Positions 27,099 through 36,227 of a stretch of DNA of 64,000 nt are shown piece after piece; position 1 is the first letter of the stretch, and each line of letters begins with the position of its first letter. Location of the stretch: the NCBI RefSeq assembly GCF_035934735.1, contig NZ_CP142396.1, positions 496,001 through 560,000 of the forward strand, in the 5' to 3' direction. Position numbers and translations under genes: made by a program. Under the pieces are notes generated by a model. That model was not told the DNA's origin. It saw only the letters and a list, made by a program, of their open reading frames with translations, and made no database searches. This DNA is from Sedimentibacter sp. MB31-C6 (GTDB lineage Bacteria; Bacillota; Clostridia; Tissierellales; Sedimentibacteraceae).

Positions 27099-27890
27099 TT
27101 ATCTATCCTCTATTGTTCGTATAGAAATTTCCCCGGAAATGATTGAATCAATTTTTCCATTTTCATATTGAACAACCAATTCTCCATCACTTCCTAAATC
27201 AATTGCCTTTGCTTTTTTTACTGTTTTATTATTAATTAAATTTATAGGTTTACCTATTACATCTGATTTTTTTTTGCAAATATCTAAACTCACATTAAAA
27301 TTACCATTAATGAATTCCTCGTACAAATATTCGAAATTATTCATTATTCTAGCAGCTAAACTACTTCTATTAAGTTTTTTACCTGTTTCAACAAATATCG
27401 AAGTTGCAACTTTTTTTATATCTTCAGGCGACTCTTCAAATACATTATAAACATTTAATCCAATTCCTATAGCTACAAAAAGAAGATTATTATTTTCAGT
27501 TTTCATTTCTGTTAATATACCGCAAATCTTTTTATTTCCTAACTTTAAATCATTTGGCCATTTTATTTGTACTTCTATCCCATATTCGTTTAAGGCTTCA
27601 GAAACAGCAGCAGCACAAACCTGGGTTATTTTCGAGACATGGGATATATTTATATTAGGTCTTAGAACTATAGTCATACATAAACTGCCCTTTTGTGATT
27701 CCCACTGTCTTCCCAATCTACCCCTTCCCATTTCTTGTTTTTCACAGGTTATTACAGTTCCTTCTTCACATGTTTCACCAATTCTCTTAGCATACGCATT
27801 AGTAGAATCAATTGTATCAAAGTAAATGATTTTTCTACCTATATACTTTGTTTGTAAATCATCATCTATATTTTCTGCTGTTAAGTACAT
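27099..27890 (-). CDS. birA: Biotin-[acetyl-CoA-carboxylase] ligase without DNA-binding domain
   Basis: This enzyme activates biotin with ATP and attaches it to biotin carboxyl-carrier proteins. The 263-residue protein carries the class I catalytic core: DSTNAYAKR, GRGRLGRQW (the biotinyl-AMP loop), KWPNDLKLGNKKICGIL and GIGLNV. A C-terminal SH3-like domain follows. It lacks the N-terminal winged-helix of bifunctional BirA, so it should not itself repress biotin genes. Its start codon overlaps the stop of the upstream membrane-protein gene by 1 bp. Confidence 0.93.
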   Translation of the reverse strand: MYLTAENIDDDLQTKYIGRKIIYFDTIDSTNAYAKRIGETCEEGTVITCEKQEMGRGRLGRQWESQKGSLCMTIVLRPNINISHVSKITQVCAAAVSEALNEYGIEVQIKWPNDLKLGNKKICGILTEMKTENNNLLFVAIGIGLNVYNVFEESPEDIKKVATSIFVETGKKLNRSSLAARIMNNFEYLYEEFINGNFNVSLDICKKKSDVIGKPINLINNKTVKKAKAIDLGSDGELVVQYENGKIDSIISGEISIRTIEDR

Positions 27891-28516
27891 TATTGTCTCC
27901 CTGCTAAATCTTCAATCAAATTTACAAATTCTTCATTAGCTTTATACCCTTGAAGTTGAAGCTTATTATTCTTCATATTAAATTCATCATAATATTTTTC
28001 CTTAACATAAATATTTCTCTCAGCTATATCATAGTATAAATCTAAATTAAATTCTTCTTCATCTTTAAAAATTAAAAATTTATCATCAACTATTATATTA
28101 ATATCCAACCAGTAATATCCATCTTTCTTTTCAGGTAATTCCGACACTAACATATATTCTTCAGATTTCACTACATTCTCTAGTAAAAGTTTAGTAGTAC
28201 CAACCTTGTCTAAATCTTCTGATAATGAACCGTCAAAACTATTTATTTCATTTAAGTCGTTGTGCTGATTGGTGTATCTGATTCCTTCTTTTTCATAAAT
28301 TATTGTATCAATGTTAGAAGCACTACTTAATATGCCTGATATCATCGTTATATCAGAATTCAGTATATCGTCTATTTGAGTTAAGTAGTTATCTTTTTGA
28401 AATATTTTCATAACTAAAGATAAAAGTAGGATAAATAATACTACTATAACAATTAGTGGTATGATATTTAATTTTCTTTTCTTACTATAAACTCTTCTTT
28501 TTCTTCTTCTAGCCAT
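27890..28516 (-). CDS. Single-pass membrane protein of unknown function
   Basis: The 208-residue protein has a very basic cytosolic N terminus (MARRRKRRVYSKKRK) and one transmembrane helix (about residues 18-40). An extracytoplasmic domain of about 165 residues follows and is acidic, without cysteines. I recognise no family. It sits between coaE (8-bp overlap) and birA (1-bp overlap), so it is expressed with them. The linked coenzyme genes do not reveal its role. Confidence 0.7.
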   Translation of the reverse strand: MARRRKRRVYSKKRKLNIIPLIVIVVLFILLLSLVMKIFQKDNYLTQIDDILNSDITMISGILSSASNIDTIIYEKEGIRYTNQHNDLNEINSFDGSLSEDLDKVGTTKLLLENVVKSEEYMLVSELPEKKDGYYWLDINIIVDDKFLIFKDEEEFNLDLYYDIAERNIYVKEKYYDEFNMKNNKLQLQGYKANEEFVNLIEDLAGRQ

Positions 28517-29153
28517 GACGCACCTTCCTATGTACTCCTTTTCTTTTTAGAAGATTTATTAGTTGAAAATTCAGGTCCTCTATTGTGCCTTCATTATTAA
28601 TAACTTCATTAACCATAGAAACTTTTTTTTCTATAGGTATTTGTTTATTAATTATTGTCAATACATCCTCTGGATTCTTATTTTCTATTAAAGCTCTATT
28701 AATTAACCTTTTTCTTTGTAATTCTGAGTTAACATAAACTAGCCATATTTCATCGTAAATTATACCATTTTTCTTTAAATGCTCAGCTTCTTCTAATGCC
28801 AAAGGTATATCTAAAAATAATACATCATCTGTTGAAGTTTTAACACCTTTCATTAATTCCTTAACTACAGTTTTGTGAACTATTTCGTTTAATTTTTTAA
28901 GGTTTTTTTCATCATTAAATACTATTTTGCCTAAAACCTGCCTGTTTATTGTATTATCAAAATTCAAAATATCTTTTCCAAAATAATTAACTACATCATT
29001 GTACATATCTTTCCCAACATTATAACCTTCATGTACTATTTCATCTGAATCCAGTACAGTATATCCCATTTTCCTTAAAATATTAGTTACAGTTGATTTG
29101 CCTGTTCCTATACTGCCTGTAATTATAATTACTTTAGACTTATTTTGCTTCAT
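28509..29153 (-). CDS. coaE: Dephospho-CoA kinase
   Basis: This enzyme performs the last step of coenzyme A synthesis, phosphorylating the 3'-hydroxyl of dephospho-CoA. The P-loop GSIGTGKST (about residues 12-20), DSDEIVHE and FLDIPLALE are visible. The ATG at 29153 is preferred because AGGTGG precedes it; a GTG at 29165 would add four residues. It overlaps the 3' end of polA, in the polA-coaE order common in Bacillota. Confidence 0.94.
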   Translation of the reverse strand: MKQNKSKVIIITGSIGTGKSTVTNILRKMGYTVLDSDEIVHEGYNVGKDMYNDVVNYFGKDILNFDNTINRQVLGKIVFNDEKNLKKLNEIVHKTVVKELMKGVKTSTDDVLFLDIPLALEEAEHLKKNGIIYDEIWLVYVNSELQRKRLINRALIENKNPEDVLTIINKQIPIEKKVSMVNEVINNEGTIEDLNFQLINLLKRKGVHRKVRHG

Positions 29154-31863
29154 ACCAACTACCACCTACATTTACATCAGCTTCAAGGCGTACCTTGAAA
29201 TTATCAATAACATTTTCCATTTCATCTTTGATAATTCTTTTCACAAACTCTAACTCTGGCTCAAAAGCTTCCACTATAAGTTCATCATGCACCTGAAGTA
29301 TAAGCCTTGATTTCATTTTATTAGTTTTTAACTTCTTATATACATTAACCATTGCGGCTTTAATAATATCTGCTGCTGTACCTTGAACAGGTGTGTTAAG
29401 AGCTATCCTTTCTCCAAAGGAGCGTATATTATAATTCCTTGAAGATAACTCTGGTATATATCTTCTACGACCAAAATAAGTATCAACATATCCATCTCTT
29501 TTGCCTTGTTCAACAATGTCTTTCATATACTTATCAATATTACTATAAAAAGTCAAATAATTTTCAATATATACTTTTGCTTCTTTACGAGGAATATCTA
29601 AATCCCTACTTAATCCATAATCACTGATACCATAAACTATACCAAAATTAACTGCCTTAGCTCTACTTCGCATTGTAGATGTTACTTCATCTAACTTTAC
29701 ATGAAATACCTCTGATGCTGTTTTTGTATGAATATCTATATGATTTTCAAAGGATTCAATAAGATTTTCTTCATTTGCAAGATGAGCTAATACTCTCAAC
29801 TCTATTTGCGAATAATCTGCATCACATAAAACAAAACCTTCTTCGGGTACAAAAGCCTTTCTAAGTTCCCTTCCTTCATCAGTTCTAGTAGGAATATTTT
29901 GCAAGTTTGGTTCTGTACTACTTATTCTTCCAGTAGAAGCTATAGTTTGATTAAACACTGAATGAATTCTTTCAGTTTGCTTATCAGCCACATTTCTCAA
30001 TCCTTCAACATATGTTGAATTAAGTTTTACCATTTGCCTATACTCTACAATAAGGCTAACAATTTTATGTTCAGATTTAAGTTTATCTAATACTTCTGCG
30101 TCTGTAGAAATTCCAGTTTTTGTTTTTTTAATAACAGGAAGTTCTAATTTCTCAAATAGTATAACTGATAGCTGCTTTGGAGAATTAATATTAAACGTTT
30201 CACCAGCAAGTTCATAAATTTCCTTTTCCAAACCTGAAATTTTCTCTTCAAAATGCTTTCCAAGATTGTTAAGCATGTTAATATCTACTTTAAATCCTAT
30301 ATATTCCATATATGCTAAGACTTCAATCAATGGTAATTCTATGTTTTCATATAAGTCTTTCATATTTAATTCTTTTATTTCTGAACATATTTTTTCCTCG
30401 GACTTTATTATCGTATTTAGATAATTAAATAAATATTCTTTTCTTTTTTCCAAGTTAATTTCTTTAAATGACACTCTTTTTTTTCCTGTTCCTAAATAAT
30501 CATTTTCTGAAGGATATTCTGCATCTAAATATTCATATGCCAATTTATCTATGGAATAAGTACTTTCCGAAGGATTTAATAGGTATTTCCCAATCTCAGA
30601 ATCAAAATATATGTTAGTCAACTCAATATTTTTTTTCATAAGCATAATTATTTCATTTTTTAAATTATGCCCAACTTTCATAATACTAGATGATTCAAAA
30701 ATATTCCTTAATGAACTTAATATTATCTCTTCATCAATCTTTTCAAAATCTATATAGTAAATATTTTCACTACAATCAGATATTCCTAATGATATTATAT
30801 CGCTATATAGAGCTCTTTCTCCGTCTAATAAAAACTTTATTGCAACTTTTTTAGTTTTATTAATATTATCAATAATTTCTTTTATTAAATTTTCATTATC
30901 AACATAAATTATATTATTGAAATTAAACTTATCATCAGCATTATTTTTTGTATCTTTATCAAATAAAGAAATTTGAGAGTCAGTAGTTTCTGTTATATCC
31001 ATAGTGTCCATAAGTTTTTTCTTTAAAGATCTAAATTCCAACTCATCATATAATTCTATCAAATTTTTCTTATTTGGTTCTTGAACTTTATATTCCTCAA
31101 TTTCAAATTCCACAGGAATATCTTTTATAATAGCAGCAAGAGTTTGACTCATATATGCTTGCATTTTATCTGTTTCAAGCTTATCCTTAAGTTTTCCCTT
31201 AATATTCTCTATATTTTCATATATATTATCTAAACTTCCATATTCTTTTATAAGTTTAATAGCTGTTTTTTCTCCAACACCAGCTACTCCCGGTATATTG
31301 TCAGATTGGTCACCCATTAAAGCTTTTAAGTCAACAAATTGCGTTGGACTTATACCATAATCTTCTTCAATAGATTTAATATCCATTTCATTAATATTTG
31401 TAACTCCTTTTTTTGTTAAAAGGACTTTAATATTGTCATCAATTAATTGCAAATAGTCTCTATCACTTGTAACAAGATATACTAAAGCTCCTTGTTTTTC
31501 AGCCATGTTTGATAAAGTACCAGCTACGTCATCCGCTTCGAAACCTTCTATTTCTACGCACTTAATATTATGTAAACTCAATACATCTCTTATAAGTTTA
31601 AATTGTTCTACAAGCTCATTTGGTGCCTTTGCTCTATTAGCCTTGTAATCCTTGTACTTCTCATGGCGAAAAGTCGGCTTTTCAGGATCAAAAGCAACGC
31701 ATATATAATCAGGAGAATATGTATCCATAAGCTTATACAACATGCTTAAAAAACCATAAACAGCATTTGTATATTGACCTTTTTTTGTTTTTAAAGGTGG
31801 CATAGCATAAAACGCTCTAAAAAGCAAACTATTGCCATCCAATATCATTAATTTATTCTTCAT
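29140..31863 (-). CDS. polA: DNA polymerase I
   Basis: This 907-residue repair and Okazaki-fragment polymerase has three parts. The 5'-3' exonuclease (residues 1-290) shows LILDGNSLLFRAFYA-like start, FEADDVAGT and MGDQSDNIPGVAGVGEKTA. A 3'-5' exonuclease-like domain follows (about 310-490). The palm has DYSQIELRVLAH (motif A) and QVHDEL (motif C, near 857). The middle domain lacks the catalytic acidic residues: the expected D-x-E strand reads VAIKFLLDGE, so proofreading is probably absent, as in several Bacillota PolA proteins. Confidence 0.96.
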   Translation of the reverse strand: MKNKLMILDGNSLLFRAFYAMPPLKTKKGQYTNAVYGFLSMLYKLMDTYSPDYICVAFDPEKPTFRHEKYKDYKANRAKAPNELVEQFKLIRDVLSLHNIKCVEIEGFEADDVAGTLSNMAEKQGALVYLVTSDRDYLQLIDDNIKVLLTKKGVTNINEMDIKSIEEDYGISPTQFVDLKALMGDQSDNIPGVAGVGEKTAIKLIKEYGSLDNIYENIENIKGKLKDKLETDKMQAYMSQTLAAIIKDIPVEFEIEEYKVQEPNKKNLIELYDELEFRSLKKKLMDTMDITETTDSQISLFDKDTKNNADDKFNFNNIIYVDNENLIKEIIDNINKTKKVAIKFLLDGERALYSDIISLGISDCSENIYYIDFEKIDEEIILSSLRNIFESSSIMKVGHNLKNEIIMLMKKNIELTNIYFDSEIGKYLLNPSESTYSIDKLAYEYLDAEYPSENDYLGTGKKRVSFKEINLEKRKEYLFNYLNTIIKSEEKICSEIKELNMKDLYENIELPLIEVLAYMEYIGFKVDINMLNNLGKHFEEKISGLEKEIYELAGETFNINSPKQLSVILFEKLELPVIKKTKTGISTDAEVLDKLKSEHKIVSLIVEYRQMVKLNSTYVEGLRNVADKQTERIHSVFNQTIASTGRISSTEPNLQNIPTRTDEGRELRKAFVPEEGFVLCDADYSQIELRVLAHLANEENLIESFENHIDIHTKTASEVFHVKLDEVTSTMRSRAKAVNFGIVYGISDYGLSRDLDIPRKEAKVYIENYLTFYSNIDKYMKDIVEQGKRDGYVDTYFGRRRYIPELSSRNYNIRSFGERIALNTPVQGTAADIIKAAMVNVYKKLKTNKMKSRLILQVHDELIVEAFEPELEFVKRIIKDEMENVIDNFKVRLEADVNVGGSWYEAK

Positions 31864-31983
31864 TTTTTCTCCTTTTAGATTTATTAATTTAATTATAACA
31901 ATTAATATTATTAGGGTAAAGGTATTTTTTCATTTAATCTATTTATGATACATATAATTAAATAAATAGATTAGGAGGTAGTT

Positions 31984-32562
31984 ATGAAACAAATGGAACC
32001 AAAAAATTATGATTTCTCTAATGTTAAATTTTTTACACCAGCTCAACTTAGTCAACACTACGGTCTTTATACTAATTATATAGACTGCTACAATAATGTA
32101 AGCACCAATTTGCAATCAAGCACTATTTATAATTATTGCAACTCAAATTACAGTGAAATACGTTCAGCTGAAAAATCTAAGACATTTTGCCTTGATTCAA
32201 TTAAACTTCATGAGTTATATTTTGAAAATTTAACTGGAAATAACACAAGAATTTATGGAAAAATAGAAAATATAATTACAAATAAATTTGGAACATACTC
32301 AAGCTTCCTTGATAAATTTAAATGCATAGCTAGATCTATGAGAGGTTGGGTAATTTTTTGTCATGATAAGTATAGCGATGATTATTACATTTATGGCCAA
32401 GACTCCCATGATGATGGGGTTATGTTATGTGCAGAACCATTGATAGTTCTTGATGTTTATGAACATGCTTATATGATTGATTACGGAACAAATAGAAGCC
32501 TTTATATAAATGTATTTTTCGAGAATTTAGATTATAGTATAGTTAATCAAAGACTTGAATAG
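31984..32562 (+). CDS. Divergent Fe/Mn superoxide dismutase-like protein
   Basis: The 192-residue protein resembles the Fe/Mn-SOD fold. All four metal ligands can be placed: His25 in LSQHYGLYTNYID, His76 in KLHELYFENL, and Asp157/His161 in DVYEHAYMIDYGTNRSLYI. The usual NHxxFW motif is replaced by LHELYF, and there are several cysteines, so the active-site environment differs. It would detoxify superoxide in this anaerobe if active. The ATG follows TTAGGAGG. It is divergent from polA. Confidence 0.75.
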   Translation: MKQMEPKNYDFSNVKFFTPAQLSQHYGLYTNYIDCYNNVSTNLQSSTIYNYCNSNYSEIRSAEKSKTFCLDSIKLHELYFENLTGNNTRIYGKIENIITNKFGTYSSFLDKFKCIARSMRGWVIFCHDKYSDDYYIYGQDSHDDGVMLCAEPLIVLDVYEHAYMIDYGTNRSLYINVFFENLDYSIVNQRLE

Positions 32563-32650
32563 TCAGACCAAAAGTTTTTCAAAATCCCTGTAACAGTAAA
32601 AGACCCAATACATATAATATGATAAACAACACTTTAAGGAGGTTTATTTC

Positions 32651-32767
32651 ATGGGATTTTTTCATAGAGGTAATGATGTAGGGGGAGCAGGCGGTACAAA
32701 TTTATTATTCTTCTTCTTGTTGTTAGTAGCACTGTTTTCCTGCTGTGATGACCTAGATTGTAATTAA
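32651..32767 (+). CDS. 38-residue membrane peptide
   Basis: The peptide starts MGFFHRGNDVGGAGGTN, continues with a 13-residue hydrophobic helix (LLFFFLLLVALFS) and ends with CCDDLDCN. It has an excellent AAGGAGG site 9-10 bp before the ATG and a strong terminator directly after, so it is very probably a real gene. The glycine-rich head plus one helix recalls the tiny YjcZ-type peptides of spore formers, but that resemblance is weak. The three cysteines at the C terminus are notable. Confidence 0.65.
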   Translation: MGFFHRGNDVGGAGGTNLLFFFLLLVALFSCCDDLDCN

Positions 32768-32778
32768 GATATATTATT

Positions 32779-32808
32779 AAAGTCCGAAGAGGAATCTTCG
32801 GACTTTTT
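32779..32808. terminator. Bidirectional terminator between the small peptide and LysR genes
   Basis: A 12-bp perfect stem (AAAGTCCGAAGA, 32779-32790, with its complement at 32795-32806, loop GGAA) is followed by a T run on the plus strand. It overlaps the end of the convergent LysR gene, and A residues before it make it usable on the minus strand too. Confidence 0.85.
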
Positions 32809-33712
32809 ACTCTGCGCCTTTGCTGAACTTATTTGTTATATAATCTTTAAATTTATTTTCTGTTTTAGAAAAATATCTATCTTTATTAAATACATAATAC
32901 AATCTTCTTTTTAATTTGAGTTCTTTTACATTAACAAGTATTAAAGTTCCATCTTGTATTTCTTTTTCTACTGCTTTTTTAGGTAATATCGCTAATCCCA
33001 TATTGCATTTAACAAATTTTTTAATTAGTTCATTGTCTTCTGCTTGAATTTTTATATTCAAATCTTCAAGTTTTAGTTGATTTTCTTTTAAATATTCTTC
33101 AAATATTTGTAAGGTTGCAGAACCTTTTTCTCTAATAATAAAGTCTTGTGACATTAACATTTTAATATCTATACTTTTATCCTTAAATTCTTTTTCTCTT
33201 TTCTTTGAAGTTACAATTACTACTTCATCTGTTGCTATACAAATAGTTTGTATTTTATTATTTTTATACTTATTACCTGTGAATCCAAAACTTGTTAAAC
33301 CATTTTCAATAGTACTATATACTTTTTTTGAATCAACTTTTTTAATACAAAATGTTACATCTGGATAAATTGTACTAAATTCTGAAACTAAATCATGTAT
33401 ATAATAGTCAGCTGGCAAAGAACTTGAATATATTGTCAATTTACCTGTAATTTTATTTTCATTTTTAAACAATGAATATATTTCTTCTTCTTCATTTAAA
33501 ATGCTTTTAGCATATTTGTATAAAATTAATCCTTCTTCAGTAGGCATAATTTCTCTGCCATTTTTTTTAATAAGTGTAGTTCCAAAGTCCTTCTCTAATA
33601 ATTGTAATTGCTTTGATACTGCAGGTTGAGTAATAAATAACTTCTCAGCTGTTTTAGATATGTTTCTCATATTAATAACTTCAATAAAAGTTTTAAGATA
33701 AGATGTATTCAT
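32807..33712 (-). CDS. LysR-family transcriptional regulator
   Basis: The 301-residue protein has an N-terminal winged helix-turn-helix (residues 1-60; SKTAEKLFITQPAVSKQLQLLE). A periplasmic-binding-like effector domain follows (about 90-295), with LTIYSSSLPADYYIHDLVSEF and CNMGLAILPKKAVE. It lies 57 bp downstream of hutP on the same strand, so it may be part of the hut transcript and could respond to a histidine-pathway intermediate. The effector is unknown; family members of this subtype include CysL and YeiE-like regulators. Confidence 0.88.
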   Translation of the reverse strand: MNTSYLKTFIEVINMRNISKTAEKLFITQPAVSKQLQLLEKDFGTTLIKKNGREIMPTEEGLILYKYAKSILNEEEEIYSLFKNENKITGKLTIYSSSLPADYYIHDLVSEFSTIYPDVTFCIKKVDSKKVYSTIENGLTSFGFTGNKYKNNKIQTICIATDEVVIVTSKKREKEFKDKSIDIKMLMSQDFIIREKGSATLQIFEEYLKENQLKLEDLNIKIQAEDNELIKKFVKCNMGLAILPKKAVEKEIQDGTLILVNVKELKLKRRLYYVFNKDRYFSKTENKFKDYITNKFSKGAE

Positions 33713-33769
33713 TAGAAGACTCTCCTTAATATATATTAGCGTCTATATTCAATCAATAATATGATTAAT

Positions 33770-34210
33770 TTATCCTATAGGTTGTATGCCCATGCCTATG
33801 GCTTCATGTTCAAAGCCTCTCCTTGGAGAACCTATTTGACCATATAATACAACAGCTATCCATTTTCCACTAGAAAGGTCATCTTCTATTAGTGTACCTC
33901 TCACTATAGTAAAGGTTAACCCTGCACTTCTTAATACTTCGCCTAAAGTAACCTGTCCCCTGCAATAACCACTTAAAGCTTCTATTATTGCATGATATAA
34001 AGCATGCTCTTCATGATAATTTTCTTTGATAATATCTTCTCTTGATGCTGCCGTTTCAATTGCTGCTACAATTTTTTTCGCATCCATAGAACCAGCTTGA
34101 CCTTTATAAATTATATAATTTTTACTTTCGTAATAATTCTTTAAGTTGTCAATATCTCCAGAAGTTAGCGCAAGCATAAGTGCAATTTTACCAATTCCTC
34201 TTTTTTCCAT
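33770..34210 (-). CDS. hutP: HutP, histidine-responsive antiterminator
   Basis: In B. subtilis HutP is an RNA-binding hexamer that, with L-histidine and Mg2+, prevents termination in the hut leader. This 146-residue protein matches that family over its whole length: IGKIALMLALTSG near the start, EEHALYHAIIEALSGYCRG containing the HxxxH histidines, and a C-terminal GQIGSPRRGFEHEAIGMGIQPIG. In Bacillus hutP is the first gene; here it is the last hut gene, after fchA. Confidence 0.92.
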   Translation of the reverse strand: MEKRGIGKIALMLALTSGDIDNLKNYYESKNYIIYKGQAGSMDAKKIVAAIETAASREDIIKENYHEEHALYHAIIEALSGYCRGQVTLGEVLRSAGLTFTIVRGTLIEDDLSSGKWIAVVLYGQIGSPRRGFEHEAIGMGIQPIG

Positions 34211-34244
34211 TGAGTACTCCTTTACATAATTTTAAAATAAATAA

Positions 34245-34274
34245 ATATAGGGAACGCTTCTGCGTCCCCTATAT
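34245..34274 (-). repeat. Intercistronic hairpin between fchA and hutP (GGGGACGC repeat)
   Basis: On the transcript AAUAUAGGGGACGC pairs with GCGUUCCCUAUAUU (one G-U pair) around a 4-nt loop, followed by UAUUUAUUUU. It may reduce or process read-through into hutP. The GGGGACGC core is shared with repeats at 48680 and 61845. Confidence 0.6.
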
Positions 34275-34280
34275 TATACA

Positions 34281-34895
34281 TTATAATTGAGATAAACCCA
34301 ATATTTTTTTCTCATATTCTATAGTTTTTGTTTCAATTTCTTTTACTTTTCTCCACAAATCATTTCTAAAATTTTCATCTTTTATTGAGTCAAGGTTAAT
34401 CTTTACATTATATAATGCTGCTAAAACTGCAGTCCTTGCTAACATACCAGCGATTAGTCCATCTGTAACAGCATTTGCATTACCCCTTGCAACAACTGAT
34501 TCTGCTAATGGTAAGATTTCAAAAGCAGTTTTAGCTATCTCAAATGGAACTGATGCAGCTATTTTTAAACTTTCCTGTATTACATTTTTTCTTTTTTCTT
34601 TTTCATCTTCAGTTTCTTTAGGTAACTTGTATGCTTCCATTACCTTGTTATAAGAAAAACTGTCTCTTTCTATATCATCCAATAGCTTTTTTCTTAAAAC
34701 CATAGCTTTTGAACAAACTTCTTTCATTTCAGGTTCTGCTTCAATATATTTTTTCTTACCCTTTGTGAGGTTAGCTACCATTTCTGCTAATGCTGCACTA
34801 AAGGCACCACAAACAGCAGCCATACTTCCACCACCAGGAACTGGGGAATCAGAAGCAACTTGTTCTGCGAAACTAGTTAATGTTAAATCTTTCAT
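34281..34895 (-). CDS. fchA: Formimidoyltetrahydrofolate cyclodeaminase
   Basis: This 204-residue enzyme converts 5-formimino-THF to 5,10-methenyl-THF with release of ammonia, completing transfer of the histidine ring carbon to folate. It has the family start LTLTSFAEQVASDSPVPGGGSMAAVCGAFSAALAEMVANLT region (residues 3-43) and an all-helical remainder with VARGNANAVTD. It is encoded 4 bp downstream of hutI. It is separate from the transferase, unlike the fused mammalian protein. Confidence 0.94.
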   Translation of the reverse strand: MKDLTLTSFAEQVASDSPVPGGGSMAAVCGAFSAALAEMVANLTKGKKKYIEAEPEMKEVCSKAMVLRKKLLDDIERDSFSYNKVMEAYKLPKETEDEKEKRKNVIQESLKIAASVPFEIAKTAFEILPLAESVVARGNANAVTDGLIAGMLARTAVLAALYNVKINLDSIKDENFRNDLWRKVKEIETKTIEYEKKILGLSQL

Positions 34896-34899
34896 TTCT

Positions 34900-36147
34900 T
34901 TATTCTCCTCTTATTATTTTTCCATTTTTTATTACTGTTTCAACAATATTCACTGCGATATGATACGGTAAAAAATGTATTGATGGATACTCCAAAATTA
35001 TTATATCTGCCTTTTTACCCTTTTCAATACTACCAATTTTATCATTCATTCCTACAGCTGCTGCAGCATTAATTGTCAAAGCAGTTATAATTTCTTCTAT
35101 AGACATATTCATATGTAAAGCTGCTAAAGCAATGATTAATGGTATAGAATTTGTAAAACAGCTTCCAGGGTTGAAATCTGTGGCTAAAGCTACTGCACAC
35201 CCAGAATCAATCATATATCTGCCCCTTGCATATTCTTCTTTTAAACTAAAAGCAGTACCAGGAAGTAAAGTTGCTATTGTATTTGACTTTGCAAGTTTTT
35301 TTATACCTTCGTCTGATGCTTGTAAAAGATGATCAGCTGAAGTACAAGATAGTTCTACTGCAAGCTCAGTTCCACCTAATTGAACCATTTCATCAGCATG
35401 AATTTTTAAATCTAATCCAGCTTCTTTAGCTGATTTTAAAAACTTTCTAGACTGTTCTACTGAAAAAACATTCTTTTCACAAAATATATCTGCAAATTTG
35501 GCAAGTTTTTTTTCTGAAACACGAGATAATACATCATTAATCATAAAATCGATAAACTCATCTTCTTTACCTTTATATTCAGGTAATACGCTATGAGGTC
35601 CAAGAAATGTAGGTACTATATCTACTGAATGTACTTCATCTAATTTCTTCATTGCTTCTAATTGCCTTATTTCAGTTTCATAATCTAAACCATAACCACT
35701 TTTACCTTCTATAGTAGTTACTCCCATAGCAATGACTTTGTCTAACCTTTTTTTTCCAACTTCAATAAGTTCCTCTAGGGATGTATCTCTAGTAGCTCGA
35801 ACAGTACTTGTTATGCCACCGCCTCTTTCCATAATAGACATATAACTGTCCCCCCTAAGTCTCCAGGAAAACTCATCTGCTCTATATCCTCCAAAGATTA
35901 AGTGAGTATGAGAATCGATAAAGCCTGGTAAAACAGCTTTATTTGAAGCGTCTATAACTTTATAATCCTTTAAATTGTAATTTTTTAAAATATCATCAGT
36001 TTTGCCAACATCAACTATAATATCATCTTCTATAACAACACATCCATTATTAATTAACTCTATATTTGACATGTCTTTTCCATGTTTTGGACCATTTCCC
36101 TTACATGTCACCAATTCTGATGCATTTTTAATTATCAATTTACTCAT
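34900..36147 (-). CDS. hutI: Imidazolonepropionase
   Basis: This enzyme hydrolyses imidazolone-5-propionate to N-formimino-L-glutamate, step three of histidine degradation. The 415-residue amidohydrolase shows the metal site HTHLIFGGYRADEF (about residues 80-93), KSGYGLD (about 147), the HADEM motif, and ALATDFNPGSCFTNS with the late metal aspartate. Length is normal. It lies after a 26-bp palindrome that separates it from ftcD. Confidence 0.96.
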   Translation of the reverse strand: MSKLIIKNASELVTCKGNGPKHGKDMSNIELINNGCVVIEDDIIVDVGKTDDILKNYNLKDYKVIDASNKAVLPGFIDSHTHLIFGGYRADEFSWRLRGDSYMSIMERGGGITSTVRATRDTSLEELIEVGKKRLDKVIAMGVTTIEGKSGYGLDYETEIRQLEAMKKLDEVHSVDIVPTFLGPHSVLPEYKGKEDEFIDFMINDVLSRVSEKKLAKFADIFCEKNVFSVEQSRKFLKSAKEAGLDLKIHADEMVQLGGTELAVELSCTSADHLLQASDEGIKKLAKSNTIATLLPGTAFSLKEEYARGRYMIDSGCAVALATDFNPGSCFTNSIPLIIALAALHMNMSIEEIITALTINAAAAVGMNDKIGSIEKGKKADIIILEYPSIHFLPYHIAVNIVETVIKNGKIIRGE

Positions 36148-36176
36148 GTACCTTCTTCCCCTTTCTTTATCCAGTT

Positions 36177-36202
36177 TAACCCCTACTTATAAGTAGGGGT
36201 TA
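36177..36202. repeat. Perfect 26-bp palindrome between ftcD and hutI
   Basis: Two 13-bp arms (TAACCCCTACTTA and its complement) have no spacer. On the coding (minus) strand no T tract follows, whereas the plus side has TTTTTT. It therefore looks like a processing or stabilising hairpin within the hut mRNA, or a terminator for antisense transcripts. Confidence 0.65.
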
Positions 36203-36227
36203 TTTTTTCATATTTGACATGTATATT

